This document shows positions 1 through 5,261 of a stretch of 5,352 nt of DNA, one piece after another. Made by a program: the position numbers and the translations under genes. Below the pieces are notes generated by a model, which did no database searches, was not told the origin of the DNA, and worked only from the letters and a program-made list of their open reading frames with translations. How positions within the stretch are numbered: position 1 is the stretch's first letter; each line of letters begins with the position of its first letter. Source of the stretch: Rikenellaceae bacterium (GTDB taxonomy: Bacteria > Bacteroidota > Bacteroidia > Bacteroidales > Rikenellaceae); assembly GCA_020859745.1 (NCBI GenBank), contig JAJBVQ010000012.1:1-5352 (forward strand), in the 5' to 3' direction.

Positions 1-1232
1 ATCGGCTTGAAACGCGTCAAAACATAGGCCGGAGTAAGCCCCGCCAGCCCCCCGACCGCTAATACGATACCCGCCGCCAATGCCGCATTTTTCCAAGTCA
101 CGCCCTGGGCCAACGAAACCCGTGTCTGCAAAACTTCCCTGAACCAAGGTTCCACCGCGGAAACCAATAACAGCGCTAACCCGAACGAAACCAGACAGAC
201 CAGCAGTGCCTCCATCACGAAATTCCCGAACAACTGCCTCCGGCTGCCTCCGAGCAGCAGCCTCATAGCCGCCTCCTGTGCCCGGAAACCGCTCTGAGCC
301 ACCGACAAATTAATGTAATTGATCACCGCGAAAAGCAGGATCAATAATGCAGTCCCCGCGAGAATCAACAGATAAACGGGACTGTTGCCATGCGTCCCCG
401 GATCATTCGAGGTCAGGTAAATATCCTCCAGCCTGTTCAGGTGCGGATGATTCCAAACTCCCTCGACAAACATGGGCAGTTTCAGCTCCTGCGTGAAATA
501 GCGGTTCAGTTCCGCCGTATCCAGACGCGCCGCAAGATCGGTATTTTCACGGCCCATCAGGTAAACAAGCATATCGTTGTTATTGCCGATCATACCCATC
601 TGCCGCGCCAGGCTGGCCGGATCGGACTTGGCCGTCCTGAGCCAGTTGTCGATCGGCACGATCATCTCAGGATTCCGGAAATGCGTATGCTCGAAATCCC
701 GCACCACCCCGCTCACGACATAACTGATCCCGCGAGTCGTAACGACTTTGCCCAACGCCGGTTCTGTCCCGAACAGTCTCCGAGCGAACGACTCGGTCAA
801 AACCACGTCGTCCCACGTGTGCATCACCGTGGAGGGATCGCCCTCGACAAAGGGGAACGAGAAAATACGAAAGAAAGTAGAATCAGCCAGAAGTACACGG
901 GCATCGACCATCTCGGTAGTGTATCCGGCGACCGGATCGAGCGTATACCGGTCTTTGGTATAGACCCGCGTCCAGGCCTCGATCTCCGGATAGTTCGCCG
1001 CCACTACCCCGGCCAATCCCGGAGCCAGCTGCACCCCTTCGTTATACTCGATCCGATATATCCGGGCCCGATTGTCATGAAAGCTGTCCACCGACAACTC
1101 GTCCTGCACATACAGTCCCAACAGCATCACGAACATCAGCGACACCGCAAATCCGAACACATTGATTGCCGTGAAAAGTTTATTCCGGCTCAAAAAATTA
1201 AAAAAAGACCTGAAATGGAATAGATTGCGCAT
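1..1232 (-). CDS. MacB/FtsX-type ABC transporter permease (partial, N-terminal 410 residues)
   Basis: Inner-membrane permease subunit of a MacB-like ABC system. These usually work with a separate ATPase and often a periplasmic adaptor, moving substrates or transmitting force across the envelope. Seen: a short cytoplasmic N-terminus, TM1 at about residues 19-41, then the family-typical stretch YVQDELSVDSFHDNRARIYR. A periplasmic MacB_PCD-like domain follows (about 42-285), with TM2 at about 286-311, the coupling-helix region NYINLSVAQSGFRAQEAAMRL (305-325, one span), TM3 at about 336-360 and the start of TM4 at about 382-403. Bacteroidetes relatives are usually about 780-800 residues with a second permease half, so roughly half is missing beyond the window edge. 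The ATG at 1230-1232 is the only good start: the reading frame upstream meets a TAA at about 1282 with no other start between. There is no clear Shine-Dalgarno sequence, which is normal for the phylum. The usual 'VGIRKVLGA'-like motif reads AAMRLLLGGS here. Substrate unknown. Confidence 0.93.
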   Translation of the reverse strand, partial: MRNLFHFRSFFNFLSRNKLFTAINVFGFAVSLMFVMLLGLYVQDELSVDSFHDNRARIYRIEYNEGVQLAPGLAGVVAANYPEIEAWTRVYTKDRYTLDPVAGYTTEMVDARVLLADSTFFRIFSFPFVEGDPSTVMHTWDDVVLTESFARRLFGTEPALGKVVTTRGISYVVSGVVRDFEHTHFRNPEMIVPIDNWLRTAKSDPASLARQMGMIGNNNDMLVYLMGRENTDLAARLDTAELNRYFTQELKLPMFVEGVWNHPHLNRLEDIYLTSNDPGTHGNSPVYLLILAGTALLILLFAVINYINLSVAQSGFRAQEAAMRLLLGGSRRQLFGNFVMEALLVCLVSFGLALLLVSAVEPWFREVLQTRVSLAQGVTWKNAALAAGIVLAVGGLAGLTPAYVLTRFKP

Positions 1233-1272
1233 AAAAATAGAGAGATATTGGATATGTGCGATATCAAACCTG

Positions 1273-1288
1273 AGCGGAAATTATGCCA
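1273..1288 (-). promoter_or_regulatory. Putative sigma-54 (-24/-12) promoter of the ABC permease gene
   Basis: The minus strand reads TGGCATAATTTCCGCT. Against the sigma-54 consensus TGGCAC-G-N4-TTGCW it keeps TGGCA, the invariant GG and GC at exact spacing, and the final W; the two T residues of TTGC are C. The implied transcription start is near 1263, about 31 nt before the ATG at 1232. Support comes from two enhancer-like dyads at about -89 and -111. No convincing Bacteroidetes sigma-A promoter (TTTG / TAnnTTTG) was found at the right spacing in this gap. Assignment is by motif and geometry only. Confidence 0.6.
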
Positions 1289-1295
1289 CTTCGCA

Positions 1296-1320
1296 CAATA
1301 TGCTGCATATCAGCATATTG
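1296..1320. repeat. Perfect 10-bp inverted repeat with 5-nt spacer (operator-like)
   Basis: Arms CAATATGCTG (1296-1305) and CAGCATATTG (1311-1320) are exact reverse complements around CATAT. The element is centred at 1308, about 45 bp upstream of the inferred sigma-54 start, between the enhancer-like dyads and the -24 box. It has no U-tract and is too AT-rich for a terminator. It would suit a dimeric DNA-binding protein that modulates the promoter; the protein is unknown. Confidence 0.55.
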
Positions 1321-1343
1321 AAACATCAAACAGACGATACGAT

Positions 1344-1360
1344 TGTCCAAAAAATAGACA
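1344..1360 (-). promoter_or_regulatory. Enhancer-like dyad, proximal copy (TGTC-N9-GACA)
   Basis: The minus strand reads TGTCTATTTTTTGGACA, with perfect TGTC/GACA half-sites around a 9-nt AT-rich core. Its centre (1352) is about 89 bp upstream of the inferred sigma-54 transcription start, the usual distance for a bound NtrC-family activator. It matches the distal copy at 14 of the first 16 positions. The two copies are offset by 22 bp, about two helical turns, so both would face the same side of the DNA. Confidence 0.55.
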
Positions 1361-1365
1361 CTCGC

Positions 1366-1382
1366 CGTCCAAAATTTAGACA
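1366..1382 (-). promoter_or_regulatory. Enhancer-like dyad, distal copy
   Basis: The minus strand reads TGTCTAAATTTTGGACG: the same dyad pattern as the proximal copy, with the final half-site base changed (GACG for GACA). Its centre is about -111 from the inferred start. It begins only 11 bp beyond the U-tract of the upstream operon's terminator, so the control region is packed directly against the terminator. Confidence 0.55.
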
Positions 1383-1392
1383 GGCGAACGTG

Positions 1393-1442
1393 AAAAAGCC
1401 CGGCCCGGTTTCCTCTCCGATGGAGAGGAAACCGGGCCGGGC
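1393..1442 (-). terminator. Strong intrinsic terminator of the antiporter-LEA-glutaminase operon
   Basis: Arms 1398-1418 and 1422-1442 are perfect 21-bp reverse complements with a 3-nt loop. The GC-rich base (GCCCGGCCCGG) is followed on the minus strand by TTTTT (1397-1393). It starts 39 nt after the glutaminase TAG. The plus-strand side has no T-run, so it works in one direction only, insulating the permease control region from operon read-through. Confidence 0.93.
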
Positions 1443-1481
1443 ACATTCAACGCCGCTGCGCTTCAGGAGCACAGCCGAAGG

Positions 1482-2447
1482 CTACGCGGTGATCTCGATG
1501 CTGTCGCCACTGTACACATTCACGCCCAGATGCTGGGTGATGTACTTGATGGCCAGCTGAGCTTTCACCGAATTGCCGGCGTCGTCGAGCGGCGGGGCGA
1601 AGGCGGCGATTCCAAACCCACCGGGCAGAACGCCCATAACACCGCCTCCGACACCCGTCTTAGCGGGTATGCCACTGGTATACATCCAGTCGCCGGTATG
1701 TTCATAGAAACCGACCGCGGCGATCAGCGCCACGATCTTGGGGGCCAGCGCCTTGTCGAACACCTGCTTTTGGGTCACAGGGTTCAACCCCTGATTGGCG
1801 ATGGTGCAGCCCGCGATGGCCAACTGTTTGGCCGTCACGCCCATCGAACACTGGCGCGTGTAGAGATCCAGCGCCATGTCCGGATCGTCATAGATACGAT
1901 TGTAATTCTTCAGCAGCCACGCGATCGACTTGTTGTTGAAATTGGTGGCCGTTTCCGATTTGTAAAGCTCGTCCTGCAAAACCAGCGGCGAACCGCACAG
2001 GTCGGTCATATTCTCCGTGATCGCCTGCCACTTGGCGTCCGAATTGCCCACGGGATTCACCATGCTGCAAGCGGTGATGGCGCCTGAATTGACCAGCGGC
2101 GTACTCGGATGGTCTTTTTCCAACAGGATCGCCATGATCGAGTTGAAAGGAAGACCCGTTGCGTCAGCGCCGATCTTTTCGAGCAGCTTCTCCGGCCCCG
2201 ACTGGCGCAGCACCAGCACGGCGGTATGCACTTTGGAGATCGACTCGATCCCGAACACATACTCCGTATCCCCGACCTCGATCACCTCGCCGTTGGGCAG
2301 GCTCACCGCGATCCCGAACAGGTCGGAAGGCACGTTGGCCAGATAGGGGATATAATTGGCGTTGGCGCCGCCTTTGGCACTTTTTACCTGCTCGTAAGCC
2401 TCGTTAACCAAGGATTTGAGTTCAGCGACAGAAATGGTTTTTTTCAT
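1482..2447 (-). CDS. glsA: Glutaminase (serine-dependent, GlsA family)
   Basis: Cytoplasmic enzyme hydrolysing L-glutamine to L-glutamate and ammonia. It is 321 residues with no signal peptide or membrane segment, close to the ~310 of single-domain bacterial glutaminases (beta-lactamase-like fold). Catalytic S-x-x-K is S69-I-S-K72 in GIESISKVH. Substrate-binding positions known from E. coli GlsA1 are all found at matching spacing: N120 (PLVNSGAI), E165, N172, Y196 (DLYTRQCS), Y248 (GFYEH) and V266 in the glycine loop PAKTGVGGGVMG (261-272). The enzyme therefore looks intact and active. The start at 2447 is supported by a GAGG six bases upstream. It is last in a unit with a GadC-like antiporter and a LEA-like gene, 76 nt after the latter, and is followed by a strong terminator. 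In that context it probably feeds proton-consuming ammonia release and glutamate supply during acid stress (inference). Confidence 0.97.
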   Translation of the reverse strand: MKKTISVAELKSLVNEAYEQVKSAKGGANANYIPYLANVPSDLFGIAVSLPNGEVIEVGDTEYVFGIESISKVHTAVLVLRQSGPEKLLEKIGADATGLPFNSIMAILLEKDHPSTPLVNSGAITACSMVNPVGNSDAKWQAITENMTDLCGSPLVLQDELYKSETATNFNNKSIAWLLKNYNRIYDDPDMALDLYTRQCSMGVTAKQLAIAGCTIANQGLNPVTQKQVFDKALAPKIVALIAAVGFYEHTGDWMYTSGIPAKTGVGGGVMGVLPGGFGIAAFAPPLDDAGNSVKAQLAIKYITQHLGVNVYSGDSIEITA

Positions 2448-2453
2448 AATATA

Positions 2454-2457
2454 CCTC
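2454..2457 (-). promoter_or_regulatory. Shine-Dalgarno-like GAGG of the glutaminase gene
   Basis: The minus strand reads CGAGGTATATTATG, with GAGG six bases before the ATG. This is noteworthy because the other starts here (antiporter, LEA-like gene, permease) have only AT-rich leaders. It suggests independent translation of the distal cistron after the structured intergenic spacer. Confidence 0.6.
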
Positions 2458-2473
2458 GAGCTTTCTTTTAAAC

Positions 2474-2519
2474 GGGAAGCGCGCCCCCGGCGATAGGCAG
2501 GCCGGGAGCTGTACTTCCC
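2474..2519 (-). other. Nested stem-loop in the LEA-glutaminase intercistronic spacer
   Basis: In the minus-strand RNA an outer 6-bp stem GGGAAG/CUUCCC (2514-2519 with 2474-2479) encloses an inner GC-rich stem CUCCCGGC/GCCGGGGG (2501-2508 with 2484-2491, one G-U pair, 9-nt loop). It begins 4 nt after the LEA stop codon. Only a short UUUAAAAG follows, so it is at best a weak terminator. A role as 3'-end stabiliser, processing site or partial attenuator setting the ratio of the two proteins is plausible but inferred. Confidence 0.5.
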
Positions 2520-2523
2520 CGGG

Positions 2524-2988
2524 TTACATTTTTTTCTCGACCTTCGCCGTGACAGCTTTCGCCTTGGCCTTGACCCCGACTTCAGCCGCCTTGGCGCTCA
2601 CTTTCCCGGCGGCCGACGATACGGCCGAAGCCGCGGAAGCCACACCGTTATTCACCTTCTCCTTGACCGTCTCTTTCATCTCGCCGGCCTTCTCCTTGGC
2701 TTGCGCCGCTTTTTCCTTGACCGTCTCCTTCATCTGCTCGGCCTTATCCTTGACAGTCTCTTTGACCTGCGCTGCTTTCTCTTTGAGCGACGTTTTCGTT
2801 TCGTCCGCTTTCTCCCGGGCATGTTCCGCCTTCTCCTTCATGCTCTCCTTGATGTGATCCGCCTCCAGGGAAGCCGCGTCTTTGGTATTCCCGGCCGCTT
2901 TTTTCATGGAATGGCCGGCATCCTTCATGTTCATTTTCGCTTCGGCCAAAGCTTCTTTGGCCTCTTCGTGCTTGATAGTCGATTTCAT
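2524..2988 (-). CDS. LEA-like lysine/alanine-rich helical repeat protein
   Basis: A 154-residue, extremely hydrophilic protein with no Cys, Trp, Tyr, Phe or Pro and no signal peptide or membrane segment, so probably cytoplasmic. Layout: a charged N-terminus (1-45), then amphipathic repeats (about 49-111) including three clear 11-residue units LKEKAAQVKET, VKDKAEQMKET and VKEKAAQAKEK (68-100) and a partial unit ending MKETVKEK. A low-complexity Ala/Lys/Val C-terminus (115-154) follows. The 11-mer K/E/A/T periodicity is that of group-3 late-embryogenesis-abundant (LEA) proteins, which are disordered in solution and fold to helix on drying or at membranes, protecting proteins and lipids. That function is inferred. 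It lies 23 nt after the antiporter stop and 76 nt before glutaminase, so very likely cotranscribed. The start has an AT-rich leader without a Shine-Dalgarno. Alternatives are an apolipoprotein-like surface helix protein or a histone-H1-like DNA-binding tail, given the basic C-terminus. Confidence 0.88.
   Translation of the reverse strand: MKSTIKHEEAKEALAEAKMNMKDAGHSMKKAAGNTKDAASLEADHIKESMKEKAEHAREKADETKTSLKEKAAQVKETVKDKAEQMKETVKEKAAQAKEKAGEMKETVKEKVNNGVASAASAVSSAAGKVSAKAAEVGVKAKAKAVTAKVEKKM
2656..2787 (-). repeat. Internal 33-bp (11-codon) tandem repeats in the LEA-like gene
   Basis: Codons 68-111 repeat at DNA level. On the plus strand, near-identical blocks beginning CCTTGACCGTCTC start at 2661 and 2715, and CCTTGACAGTCTC starts at 2748. 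The 2715-2748 step is 33 bp (one 11-mer) and the 2661-2715 step is 54 bp (18 codons, 11+7). Recent duplication within the gene explains the similarity, and copy number may vary between strains. Confidence 0.8.
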
Positions 2989-3011
2989 AATTGGATAGTT
3001 TTTTAGAATAA

Positions 3012-4574
3012 TTATTGATCTTGTTTATTGACCGGCGGGTTGTTCACCGAGTCCGAAGTCGGATTGACGACCGGATTCGCCACCGGAGGCACAGCCTGTG
3101 CAGCCGAAGCTACCGGAGCGGTTTCCCAGTGGAACGGTTCGATGTTCGCGTTCGGGTCTTTCCAGCTCGGCTTACGCAGGGCGTAGATAATGAACGGAGT
3201 GGCCACAACGATCACCGCACCGATGATCAGCACGCCGAACCACATGCCGTTGGTGATACCCGATATCGAACCCGGTTTGACAAAGCTCAGGATGAAAGCC
3301 AGCAGAGAGCCGCAGAATCCGAGACCACCGACGAACCACAGCAGGCCGTTGCCGCCCTTGCCGATCCGGAACGGACGCTGCTCTTTCGGCATCTTGTAGC
3401 GCAGCACAATGGCCGAAGCGAACATCAGCATATACATGATCAGGTACAGGAGCACCGTCAGCTGCGAAAGTATCTGGTAGAAAGACTGCACCGAAGGCAT
3501 CACCACGAAGAGCAGCCCCAGGAGGGTAACCACGCCGCCCTGCACGTAAAGGATGTTCTTCTGTACGCCCAGCTTATTGGTCTTCTGGAAGAACGGGGGC
3601 AGGTAGCCCGAACGCCCTACCGTGAAGATACCCTTCGACGGACCGGCGACCCAGGTCAGCACCCCGGCCAGCACCCCGAACGCCAGTGCGATGGCGATCA
3701 CAGGAGTGGCCCATGTCAAGTGCAGGTAGTGGAGGTAGTTGTCGAAACCGACCAGCAGCGACTGCGTCAGGTTGATGTCCTTGGCCGGAATGACCAAACC
3801 CAGCGCGAAAGTGCCCAGCACGAAGATCAGCACCGTGATCAGCGCGCCGATAAAGATCGCTTTCGGATAGTTTCGACCCGGGTCTTTCACGTCCATCACG
3901 TGCACGCCCATCATCTCCATCCCCGCATAGTAAAGGAAGATACTGGAGGCCAGCACCAGGTTGTCGAATTTCGAGAGATCGGGGAAGAAGCTCTGGCTCA
4001 TATCCATCTGGTTGTGGCCCCCGGTCGAGAGATAGATGATCCCGAAAATAATCAGTAGAGCAGCCGGAATGATAGTCCCGACCATGGCCCCGATCTTGGA
4101 GACCTTACCGACCCAGCTCAAACCTTTGAGCGAGATGAAAGTGGCGATCCAGTAGATGGCCAGCACCACGATCAGCGTGTAGAGCTTGTTGGATGCCAGG
4201 CCCATATCGTGCACTTCGTTCATGCCGATGAATGCGATGGCCACGGCCCCGAAAGTCAGTACCGTCGGATACCAGATCGTGCTTTCGACCCATTGCAGGA
4301 AGATCGCCAGGAAACCCGTACGCGTGCCCATAGCTTCGCCGACCCAGCGGAACACCCCGCCCTGCTTGCTGGAGAACATGGCCGCCAGTTCGGCTGCCAC
4401 CAACGCCGTCGGGATCAGGAACACGATGGCCGCGAAGAGATAGTAGAATGCGGAGCTGAGCCCGTAGGTAGCTTCCGCCGGAAGACCACGCAGACTCACA
4501 ACGGCCGCCACGTTCATAATGGCCAGTGTCATCACACTGAGCTTGAACGCTGTGGATTTGGTTGAATTTGCCAT
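3012..4574 (-). CDS. gadC: GadC-like amino-acid antiporter (APC superfamily)
   Basis: Integral inner-membrane transporter of 520 residues with about 12 predicted helices (roughly 13-32, 42-65, 87-117, 130-149, 160-182, 205-226, 238-262, 289-310, 343-360, 368-391, 411-432, 444-466). GadC-like landmarks: FFPDLSK (196-202), YAGMEMMGVHVMDVKDPGRN (216-235), WVAGPSKGIFTVGRSGYLPP (308-327) and PFRI (401-404). E. coli GadC (511 residues) exchanges glutamate or glutamine for GABA or glutamate at low pH. The cotranscribed glutaminase supports glutamine/glutamate exchange here (inference). Differences: TM1 reads SLRGLPAEATYG where GadC has VYEYPTFATSG, so the TM1 tyrosine is absent. The C-terminal tail (about 475-520) is Pro/Val/Asn-rich, with one His and no basic C-plug. 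Substrate and pH gating may therefore differ; another APC exchanger is possible. The ATG at 4574 has an AT-rich leader with no Shine-Dalgarno. It is the first gene of the operon. Confidence 0.88.
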   Translation of the reverse strand: MANSTKSTAFKLSVMTLAIMNVAAVVSLRGLPAEATYGLSSAFYYLFAAIVFLIPTALVAAELAAMFSSKQGGVFRWVGEAMGTRTGFLAIFLQWVESTIWYPTVLTFGAVAIAFIGMNEVHDMGLASNKLYTLIVVLAIYWIATFISLKGLSWVGKVSKIGAMVGTIIPAALLIIFGIIYLSTGGHNQMDMSQSFFPDLSKFDNLVLASSIFLYYAGMEMMGVHVMDVKDPGRNYPKAIFIGALITVLIFVLGTFALGLVIPAKDINLTQSLLVGFDNYLHYLHLTWATPVIAIALAFGVLAGVLTWVAGPSKGIFTVGRSGYLPPFFQKTNKLGVQKNILYVQGGVVTLLGLLFVVMPSVQSFYQILSQLTVLLYLIMYMLMFASAIVLRYKMPKEQRPFRIGKGGNGLLWFVGGLGFCGSLLAFILSFVKPGSISGITNGMWFGVLIIGAVIVVATPFIIYALRKPSWKDPNANIEPFHWETAPVASAAQAVPPVANPVVNPTSDSVNNPPVNKQDQ

Positions 4575-4631
4575 TGCTGATAATTTTTTGGTTATGAATA
4601 ATTACTTGAGTATTTGCGAGCGTACAATAAA

Positions 4632-4686
4632 CCCGGTTTTGAACCGTTCACCGGGATTTCTGCAAAACGCGTGCAATTTTTGCACG
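4632..4686 (-). promoter_or_regulatory. Leader inverted-repeat cluster upstream of the antiporter operon
   Basis: Three dyads lie 58-112 nt before the antiporter ATG. CGTGCAA/TTGCACG (4670-4676 with 4680-4686) is a perfect 7-bp stem with a 3-nt loop. TGCAAAA/TTTTGCA (4661-4667 with 4678-4684) shares bases with it, so the two are mutually exclusive. CCCGGT/ACCGGG (4632-4637 with 4650-4655) is followed on the minus strand by TTTATT, like a weak terminator, and its loop holds the palindrome GAACGGTTC. If transcription starts upstream of 4686 this could be an attenuator-type leader; otherwise the first dyad is an operator candidate. No convincing TTTG/TAnnTTTG promoter was found; TGTGTTTG near 4710 is the nearest weak match. 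Confidence 0.45.
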
Positions 4687-4728
4687 GCCCACTTTTTTAT
4701 TCGACATATTCAAACACAAACACCTATA

Positions 4729-4744
4729 TTGTAACCGATTACAA
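4729..4744. promoter_or_regulatory. LacI-type operator-like dyad
   Basis: TTGTAACCGATTACAA is symmetric at every pair except one next to the central CG, the layout of LacI/GalR-family operators (TGTAAnCGnTTACA type). It lies 155 bp upstream of the antiporter ATG and just before the FISUMP remnant. No LacI-family gene is in the window, so the regulator is unknown and the match could be chance. Confidence 0.35.
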
Positions 4745-4775
4745 CATTTTTACTTTTCCGGCATTTATTTCCGAT

Positions 4776-5138
4776 CGACAGGTACCGTATCTTTTCGACC
4801 CCTGTCCGGCAGGGTGGCGGGTGCCGCGAAGCGGCGACGGGGAGCTGAGTCCGTGGCACGCTTTTTCGACGGAAAATAGTTTCTGGAACGGAGAGCCGAT
4901 CCATGCTTCCGGGGGCAGAACCTACGATCGTACCGTAGTAAACGGGCCGAATACGGCCTGGTATCCGGCATCAGGTTTTCGCGAGGTATCTTCCCAACTG
5001 GTTCACAGCGGCGAATACACCCACAACTGGCCCAGTACGGCAGACTTCCAATTCCATACCACCGCTTTCGGCATCTATCCCGAATATCATTACATAGGCC
5101 GCAGCCGCAGCTATTCCGTCCGCTGCGTACGGGAGTGA
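4776..5138 (+). pseudogene. C-terminal remnant of a FISUMP-like surface protein
   Basis: The reading frame gives about 120 residues that look like the C-terminus of Bacteroidetes FISUMP (Fibrobacter succinogenes major paralogous) type lipoproteins. It contains DPCPAGWRVP (from 4797), then AWYPASGFRE, and ends with RSYSVRCVRE and a stop at 5136-5138, the family's usual ending. The frame stays open upstream to about 4614 but has no ATG, only TTG/GTG codons. There is no signal peptide or lipobox, and that stretch coincides with the antiporter's control region. The N-terminal and middle parts seen in full-length relatives (usually several hundred residues) are therefore missing. It is most likely a decayed 5'-truncated gene; a silent recombination cassette for an expressed paralogue is an alternative. 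Confidence 0.7.
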
Positions 5139-5161
5139 CGGGGATACGGAAGGGGGAGACG

Positions 5162-5214
5162 AAAAAACCGGCCGACACGACCCGTTTATAGAAACGGCTA
5201 TAAAAAACACGGCC
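5162..5214 (-). terminator. Probable terminator of the upstream minus-strand gene
   Basis: On the minus strand, GGCCG (5214-5210) can pair with CGGCC (5174-5170). These enclose a perfect 6-bp hairpin CCGTTT-CTAT-AAACGG (5197-5182), and the structure is followed by TTTTTT (5167-5162). It begins about 48 nt after the stop of the partial gene at 5262. The outer stem is short with a large interior, so strength is uncertain. The inner hairpin is also symmetric for the plus strand but has no T-run there. Confidence 0.5.
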
Positions 5215-5261
5215 CCTTTCTGCCGAAAGAGACCGCAAAAGATCGTTGACCGACCCGGAAC

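Noticed and set aside
390..1223. 277-codon open frame on the plus strand
   Set aside because: It lies fully antisense to the MacB/FtsX-type permease, whose motifs are clear on the minus strand. The product has no recognisable features.
1530..2346. Plus-strand open frames opposite glutaminase
   Set aside because: The glutaminase active-site and substrate residues are all in place on the minus strand; these frames are shadows.
2549..3006. Plus-strand frames with repeated Phe/Ser/Leu-rich segments opposite the LEA-like gene
   Set aside because: The apparent repeats are the complement of the 11-codon K/E/A repeats; there is no start-site signal or family match.
3015..4058. Long open frame on the plus strand opposite the antiporter gene (347 codons)
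   Set aside because: It is antisense to a well-supported membrane transporter. The product is Arg/His/Gln/Glu-rich without domain logic, as expected from the opposite strand of a GC-rich hydrophobic gene.
4614..4775. Reading the FISUMP-like frame as a complete gene from the TTG at 4614
   Set aside because: There is no ATG, Shine-Dalgarno or signal peptide. The segment overlaps the dyads of the antiporter control region and does not resemble the family.
4765..5238. 157-codon minus-strand frame across the FISUMP remnant
   Set aside because: It is Arg/Ser/Pro-rich without motifs, runs through the probable terminator at 5162-5214, and lies opposite a recognisable domain.
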